Assembly (NCBI GenBank): GCA_963855995.1
Contig: OY979725.1
Coordinates: 62,001 to 126,000, forward strand
Length of the DNA stretch: 64,000 bases
From: Muricea muricata
Taxonomy: Eukaryota > Cnidaria > Anthozoa > Malacalcyonacea > Plexauridae
Direction: 5' to 3'
Position numbers and translations under genes: made by a program
The notes under the pieces: generated by a model
The model's database searches: none
What the model was told of the DNA's origin: nothing
The model's input: the letters and a program-made list of their open reading frames with translations, nothing else
Shown here: piece by piece, positions 28,101 through 37,100 of the stretch
Position numbering within the stretch: the first letter of the stretch is position 1
Layout: the number at the start of each line of letters is the position of its first letter

Positions 28101-31100
28101 TCACGTGAAACATACAGTAGAGTAAAACAAAACAACTATATCAACAATCCTGATCAACAGCTAAACAGGCACTGAACAACCGACCTCTGTCTCTGATAGT
28201 ACAAGTTCACATGCACGCAAAATTTCTAGTTGCCATATTTGTAAAATGATGTTCAAGGACATCACAGTAATGGCGATTTGAAAACTACAGTATAACACTA
28301 TAACTAGAGTAATAACTAAGGGCCTATATCAACAATCTTGACAACATACCTTAGTAAAATCCCAGGAAAACAAGAAATGAAAATGCTTTATATTGTTTAA
28401 TATACTTCGAACGAAAACATGCACGTGCTGTATGAAACGATAGTCTATGATGAAACTAGTGAACTGTATATAAATACCTGGAACGATAACTTGGCCGCCA
28501 TCTTTGAAGCCAAATTGAAGGCCGCCATGTACGTCACGCCGCGAAAATATGACCTATTTTCAAAAGCTCTTTTCGACCCTTTAACTTCGTGTTTTAGAGC
28601 CAGTTAGGTGCTAAATATTTTCTAGATAGATTGAAATTTCATGTACCTCAACTTTCTAGGACGTCCAGTAAGGTTTTAAAATATTTTTTGGCTGCTAAAA
28701 ATGAAAAACAGTTTCGGCGAAAACTTTGTCACGAAATTTCTTTTTTAAACAACTGATACCTTTCGAGTTTTAACAGTTAGATGGAAGAGGCTGCCAAGAA
28801 CTATTCGTAACCGAAGTTTAAAGCTTTAAAACTAATGCTATCTGACGAAAAATATAAGTTTTATACGTATTTTTAAATCAACCATACAAATACACCACTT
28901 TGAAAGCCTCGATTTACTCACGTTTTAGAAGGGCTACAGCAAAGACTAAAAGCTCAAAATAAACAACGATACCTGGAATTCAGCACAAGATAAGTTTTGG
29001 AAGTGTTTAAATGTTTTAAAGCAATATATTCTTGAGTTGAAGAGCGTAGTTTGCTTCGTAGTTTGCTTCGGCACGTTGAAACTTTTGTCATTTTCCAGAG
29101 TAAAAAACTGATACCCCTCAATTTTTTCCGTAACTAAGTGTAGAACAGTCAGGACTATCCAGAAAACCAGGATTGAATCTTTAAAATTGAAGTCTTGTGA
29201 TGAAAATTCTCATTTTTCATGTATATTTTCGCTCAAAAACAAACTTTTCACTCATCGTAACTTTCCCCAGTCCTTTCGAACAAGCCATTTTCCTCGCGCG
29301 GTTCCCGCCTTTTGCTTCAAATTTGGCTTCATCGGATCATAGGACGAAAATATAGGAGTTATCGTTCCAGTTGTATTAGAGTTCACTGGGTTAGGGTAAG
29401 CTTTAGGAATGCTATCAAGTTCTGGTAGTTGATTCGTTCTCGTTTTAAGAATCTTGAAAAACAGCCGCCATCTTGAAAACCTACCTCTCGTGCATCCCCT
29501 TTATGACCGATAGTCTATGATGAAACACACCACGGTAAACTGCATACGTCAGAAGTGAATCGTTACAACTTCGGAACATCATCGTTTACAAAACGTTCAA
29601 TAAAAAACGTTTGAGTGTCAGTGTTTATCTATAAGCTCGTGACGTCAAAATACGTCATATTTTTTGTGCCAGTCTGCCTGCCACCCAGAATTTTATCGGT
29701 CATGGCTTTATAGGATACCCTAAAGGTCGAAATGTCGAGAGGGCACTGGGTTTCTCACTCACCAAATTTAGCTAAAGAGGGAGCGCGTAGCGCGACAATC
29801 ATTACTCGCCCTTCGGGCTCGCGCTTTAGCTAAATTTGGTGAAGTAGATACAGTCCCAGTGAGTGAGAAACCCTGTGCTCTCTCAACATTTCAACCTTTA
29901 GGGTATCCTATAAAGCCATGACCGAAATTTATCGCTTACATAGCGTTACGTTGCTGTAGCAACGTAGACGCAAAAACCAAACATATTAACGTAACAGTCA
30001 TATTCGACACATTCTTATTACAGGGGTGTGTACAATTACCACTTTAGCGGAAAACGTCGGGGTTGTGGGGAAAATGGCCGCAGAGAGAAAGGGGAAAAAA
30101 GGAGGGAATGAGAAAGAGAACGAAGCGGAAAGAGAATGGAGCGGAAAGAAAAAAGAAGGGAAAAAGGCAATAAGAAGTGGAAAGGAAATTAGAAAAAGAA
30201 CGAGGAAAGAGAAGGAAGAAAATTGGAAAAAGGCAGAAGAGAAGGAACAAAGGGGAAGGAAAGGAAATGTAAAGAAAATAAGAGGTGAAACTGCGAAAAC
30301 AGAAAGATTGGAAAAAAGATGTAAAGGTGGGAAAATAATTAAAAAGAGAAATCACAAGAAAAACATGCTATCTAAACATGAATACAAGTGAAGTAATGAA
30401 GTAACTATATGGATAATGAAGGTTTTTAAAGTAGACAATTTACTTCACCAAAACCAGTGTATTGCCAACTTCTGTGTCATTAAGTATTTGCGTAGGAGTT
30501 CGAGCCACGGCAAGATTGGAGAAGTAACGTTCCAAAGTTTCAGGAGAGGGGGGATAACCCCTCTGGTAATTATATACGCCCCTGACTTTTTATTGATTTG
30601 ACATATCTTGCGTTTGGTTTAAAATCCCAGGGCCGGTTGTAAAAAAGATGGATACGCTACCCATTAAATAGTGATTCTTTTATAAAAAGCAAAAGTGGGT
30701 TATATTATTTACTAAACATGTTAAAAAAATTTGAGAAAAACACTATCCGGTGGTCTTACAACCGACTCACTCATTTACTCACCTGCATATCCTAGATAAC
30801 AACCAATAAACTCGACAGTGAGTGCTATGTGTCCTTTCCACGTCCGAGGATAGATACGGATATATCGAGCAACAATGGCAGGATTTACATACCTTTTTAC
30901 CACAGAATTCTTATTAGAATTCCCATCGAATATCTATACAGAATTCAAAACAAAATCAATATATTTTAAACATTCATTAATAATTCATAGGAATTTAGAA
31001 AACTCCATGCATTTGTTTGTGCCAAAGTGTTAAAAGTCTGCCATGCATATATGAAATTACGTTGTACACAAAACCATCAAGACTTTAGACACGAAAAAGA

Positions 31101-34100
31101 AGCCCTTAAAAAATACGAAAACAACAGCAATTTCGTAAAAATACGGCAAATTTCCCCCGAAAGTATTTCCTTCATTTTAATATTTTAATACATTCAATTT
31201 CCCACAGGACCTAACCTTTGGCGTTCAACATTTCAACTCGTAAAACTGAATGAGGTCAGCTTTACTCCCCTAGATATAATTTGATTTATAGTTCAATGTC
31301 TTACCTTAGTGGTACCGCGGTATGCGTAGTCGTAAAAGTCAACACCATCATTGCCATACGAAAGATAATAACTTTTTACCCATTGTTCGTGCTCATGATT
31401 TCCCCATCGACCCTGGGTCAAAATCTGCACAACTTTAGTAAAACGATTGAAGGCTATTTGCAACCATTGATTTTCTCCGTGAGCAACCCAACACGTGCCA
31501 GCTTGCCAATTTAATCTAGCATTGTTTGGCCCAAAAGGATCTCCGTGATTGAAAGAGTCTGAGATTTGAGCGCTCACGATCCTCCCATCCTGCATTCCGA
31601 GCGGTTGTGGATTTGCACATTCTGCAAGTTAAACCAACTGACTGATTTTATCATTCTTGGGCTGTTGGCTTATGGTCTGGTTAGCGGTAATAGTAACCTA
31701 TTTTTTTAGCTTTTGTATTTTGAAATCAAAAGTACGGCTGATTCAAACAACATTCATGAAGAAATATTTCCTAGGTTAAAAATCAATGGGCAGCGCCCAT
31801 TGAGATAACAAGAAATACTTTATCCTAGTGTCGCTATCTGAAATGTTTTCTGATATCACCAATTTGTTTGCTGCAGTGTCACGAATTATAGCATATTTGG
31901 ACAAGGTATTCAATTACAGTTGATGTTTATTGGATAGCATCACCACAAAAATCCACGTTCTTCAACATTCTAGAAGAATGCACTATCCATTAAGGTATTG
32001 AAGAATCAGTGGTGGGCAACTGGGACGTAACTAGGGCGCGGGGGGACTCCCTCCTTTTGTTGATACGTCCGTGGATAGCAAACAGGCGAAACCCACATAA
32101 TGCCCTGGCTAACCGTCGAATCCTTAACAGCTTGGTGTTTACAGAATTTTTTGGAACTTGGAAGGTCCCACTTGAAGCACACGATTTTTCTGACCGTCCT
32201 CTGATGTTATCCACTACACAGCAACTCTAATTGTGTATGTTTCAAATTATCATCATATTGTAAGATACCTTTGTAATAACCAACAAGCTCCAAGCGCAAA
32301 GCAGCATGTCCTTGCCAGGTTTCTGCGTAAATTCGAACAAAACGAGCCACAATTGGTTGAGTAAGTGGGTTACTAACCACAGAATAAGCATCAAAATTTC
32401 CAGAGAAAACCTTAAAATGCAAAAGAAGTTACGGCTGAAAAATTGAAATAGAATGACTGTAGTATACTATATGAACCATCCAGCAGCGTGTTTTCAGGGA
32501 CCTTAAAACAGCCCAGAAAAACTCAATCTTGAGTTTAGAAATTATACTTTCCCTCCAAAATTTCAGTATAGTTAAAATGAATAAAATTCGTCACGGGTAG
32601 GGATTATTTTTCAGTCGGAAACCCGAAAATTAAGGCTGGAAATTATTTCACAAGACAAGAAAAACTACGAATTATAGTGACAACCGTATACAATAACCAG
32701 GACGTGCTCTTTTTATTTCAAATAATATTATACCCCCCTGTCTCAACTACTTTTAGGGGGCAGACACCTGTGACTCGCTGCCCCACAATGATACTCGCTT
32801 GAGAAACCCTGTAATGTCTTTATTTTCTGGCGCTGTTATCAACATAGGCCTACACTCGTTGTAAAAATAAGGAACGGCATCTGATTCTCACACGTCAGAT
32901 ATATAAAAAGCTCGATTCTTACAGCAAGTTTGAAGCATGCAGGCTTCTCCTGGCGAGAGGAATTTGCAGAATAAGGAATGCGACTCTTATGCTTTAGTTC
33001 AGAGGTAATGTTTACCAGAACCAGTCCATTGTTATCTGTTCATGCACATCTGTTCATGTTCACGCATGCCTCGATCGTTACTTATGATTTTTTCTAGTGG
33101 TTTTCTGCAGTTTGTCATATTGTTATCAAACCAAAACGAGAACCTGTTATCTAAAAATACTCTAGTTACTGTGGTTCTACATTCTACAACTTCCACCCTC
33201 CCTCAAATGCCCCTGTCCTCGTATCAAACCATACCTTCGTCACACCATCTACGCGATAATCCTGCAGGAACTCGCTCTCGTATCCATATTTTACCGTGTA
33301 CGTTTTAATACACCAAAATGTTGACGCATAGTTTGGGCTGCCTTGTGTCCTGATTTCAACAATCGTAGCCATTAGAATCAAATCCACTTGCATCCATTTG
33401 GGCCCAGCGCCTTGTGCCATCCATCCAGCTTTTGTAATATGTTCATAGTTCAATCTGCCGTTGTTTAGCCTCCAATTTGGATGGCTTGAGGAAGCATTCA
33501 GCTGAGTCTCTGTTATTTCATAATTTTGCATACCAAGAGGTTTTGAACGACGATAACCTAGGGTGATTGGAAAATCAGCGTAATTTTTATACCTAATAAC
33601 TGACCCCTAATCGATTTAACCTGAATCTGTGTTTCAATTCAAACCCTAATCCAAATACTTTAATCTAAACCAGATAATCAAAGCCCGAATCATATCTCTA
33701 TCAAACTCTAATCCGCACCAGAATGATGATTCTTTCAAAACTCTACTCCAAACCCGAATCGTGACACGACCTGAACATTATGTCAAATACAAAGCCGAAT
33801 CCTAAAAGAGGTTTCCAAGACATATGTTGGTAGTAACTGTTTACCTTCGTCTCCGGAATAACAACCAATAAACTCCACCCTCAGTGCACGATATCCCACA
33901 TAATCCACTGGATGGAGGCGAACAAAACGAGCTACAACTGCGGGTGATAAGAAATTGCTCGCAATGATATCAGCATCCCAGTTTGCTTTGAATAGCTATG
34001 TGTAAATAATATTTAAAGAACAATTTATTTAACAACATACAATTACATTTCAGGTTCCTGAAGGGAGTGGAGGTGGTCCTAATCCTATCGACTATATTCT

Positions 34101-37100
34101 ATTCTTTAAGTGCATAAATCCAGTACTGGCGGCTATCTTGCTGAGATAGCCTGCTGCTATCCACTGGCTGGGTAGTGATTTTTTATCCTGTCTTAAAAAT
34201 GCTTTTAAATGCAATAAAACTTTAAAATGCTAAACACTAGATTTGACCATTCCAGTAAATCAACAATTTTAGGACGTTTGAAAAAGTCGCTATCCGGTGG
34301 ATAACTTTATCCACCTTTCGTACAACCGGCCCCTGAAATCTTAAGGCTATGAATCCCGGTCGCTGTGTACGGAATTCCATTTTCCCAGAAAAAAAAACTA
34401 GGCAATTCGTAGCACAGTCCAGCGTTGCTGGGATGTGGGGCTCTATGAAAAAATTAACACCTAAAGTTATCACAATATTGTAGCCTTCACGAAGCCTTTG
34501 ACTTTTTTCCTAACGTATAGGAAACGTTGTTTCCCATAGTGTTATGTCATGCTTCCAAGTGCAGCAAACTGGGAAACGTTTTTGACAGAGACCTTAACTT
34601 GCGTGAACCTTAAAGGCCACCGGAATCGGAACCATTGACGTTTGTGTCCCACGCATGTTGCATTACGCGTGTTCATTGTGCAGGCTATGGTCAGTCAATT
34701 GCATTTTCTGGTGAATACCAACGCTGAACTGGCTATTCCACCACCATTCCGACCAGTCAATTGCGTAAAAATAAGGGGGCTTGTTGGATTGCAGAGTAAC
34801 CCAACTGTTCATTCTCTATACTATGGCAAAAACTTCGATCAAACTCATTTTCAATTGTTCGCTACAACTGTATCATTGTTAATTGTTAGAAATTGATTGT
34901 TTTTACAGACCACTAACTCGGAAAAATCAACATGCTGCAGAATTATACAAACTGATCAAAGCTAAACCAACCTTATCTACTCCATTTGCAGCATAAAATT
35001 GAAAGTCTATTCCGTTTCCTCCATGAGAAACTTTGTATTTTGTGACCCGCCAGTTACCGTAACCTTGGGTCTGAATTCCAGTCAGAACAACAATCCACAG
35101 AAAATCGACTTGCAACCAGGACGAGCTCTCAGCATTCGAGGGAATCCAACAAAGAAACGGAGGTTTGACGTTAAGTCTTCCATTCTGAGCGAGATAATAC
35201 CCAGAGCTGTGGGTAGAAGATGATGACATTTGGGAATCCAAAATTCGAAAACTTTCCACACCTAAGACTCGTGGAGCGACGCATTCTATATAAAAAACCC
35301 CACAGAGAATTATAAGCCTGCTGAATTTGGCACACAAGTAGGTGGGTGGGTGGGTTCACCGGGTTTAATTTTGTGAGTAGAGTCTCTGTTTAGACCTGCA
35401 TGAAGTAAGAGGCACATGTGGTGCAAGTGTACCCTTTGCTCTGCTCACTTAGTTTTCAGTTCTGGCGGAACTGCGGTACCTTTGACACCGCATCCACAAA
35501 CTAGTACTGCAATTTTATCGAGTTAAAGTTGAGGATAAAAAGGTCGAGCAAGAAATGTTCACATGAAAGAGCAAATCCTGTCAAAGCTACAATAGATTCT
35601 GCTCATTCATGTAATTAGATAGGTTTGGAAAATCTGATTAAACCATGAAATGCGTTATAAGTCTGTGATAGAAAGTCTAACTGAAGCCCACTCAGAGGGG
35701 GGGGGAGGGTTCTTGACATCTTTTTTCAGTCGTTTTTGCTTGACACCCGCGATGCATTCTGGTAAAATGCTACCATCGTTCTCGTTACTGACTTACCATC
35801 TTCCCACGCTTGTACATATACTTCACAGAAAGTGAGGACTTCCTGTAGACGAGACACTATGGCCACATATCTTCCTCTCAAAGGTTGTTTACAAAAAATC
35901 GCACGAGTTGCTCCTTCATCAACACCTTGCCGCCCATCACACGTGGCGCCTCTTTCCTCTACAACCTTTTCACTTGGACTCACAAATATTTCAAAGTCTT
36001 TCAAGCGCCCTCCTCCCGTAGCCCTGTTTGTCACCGCAACTGCGTAAACGAGGGAGTTTTTGCCTAAATCCACTTTCCACCAGTGAAATGTTGGTGATGC
36101 AGAGGTATGTGTACATGTTAATGATTGTTGTGAAGTGTCTCTATTACCATCGACAGCTCTAGCAGCAACACGACCAAATCCAGTTCCATAATATTGTTTC
36201 GCTGGCTGTTGTAGGGCGTAGTTAACTACAAGAACGAAAACATTCAAACACTCTGTGCAGTTGGCCTCCACAAAAACCCACGAAACTTGATGTTTGCTTG
36301 CCATGCAATATTGCAATATTACTGTGCAGGTTACTCGCAGGAATTTGCAATCGCTTTGACAAGATGCTAGAGTTAATAGTGTGGTTTTAAAGCAGGGCTC
36401 AAATCAGTACAGACAGGCTTATGGTTTCTTTCTAAAACCTCGTCTGTTATGTCATGCAATTATACCAGTTGTGGTAATGACTTAGATCATTTAAATTCCT
36501 TATCATATTATACGTCATTATACGTGATATAAGTCTCTTACATGCTCAAAATCTTCTTGTATTGCTATAGTTACAATTAAGTTTGGATAACACTGTCAGA
36601 ACAAGTTCACACCTTCATGGTCAAAAAATTCCATTTCCCTTCCATGGACTTTAACCTCGCACAATGATAATCGTTTTTGTACTCCAGGAAGAACAATTTT
36701 GACTCCTGTCACTTCTTGCGGAGATTGACATAGATAGTTCTTTGTCTCGCCGTTGCTGGACAGCACTCCAGCTGTACAGAGAGTGGTTAACTCAACTGTA
36801 TCTTTTTTAAGTTTGATTTCAAAGTAATCAGAATACGGCCAGTAAGGATCAGCCCTGCTGGTTATTGTCGCCGAGGTTATGTAGATTTCATCCTGAAATT
36901 GCACCTCCCAGTATACGTCATCTCCGAGTTCTGTTTCAGAGCAACTGTTGTTTCCAAAATAAGGGTTAGAGTTGCCGTCTGTAAGTCGCGAGGCATCGCC
37001 ACTTTTTGATGTACTACTTTGGCTTGCCGTTCGTCCCAAAGCAAAGTTTTCTTAAAAAGATTCGTTAATAGCTCATTAAGAAAAGACAAAGGAAATGTCA

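Noticed and set aside
30026-30391. 121-codon Lys/Glu/Arg-rich frame and its minus-strand mirror
   Set aside because: The whole frame is a homopurine tract; both strands stay open because of composition.
34237-34473. Minus-strand 78-codon frame taken first for a discoidin half
   Set aside because: It lacks the VFxGN start and the RFVR strand, and it overlaps a GGGCCGGTTGTA-family repeat; the true second half is 33,845-33,995.
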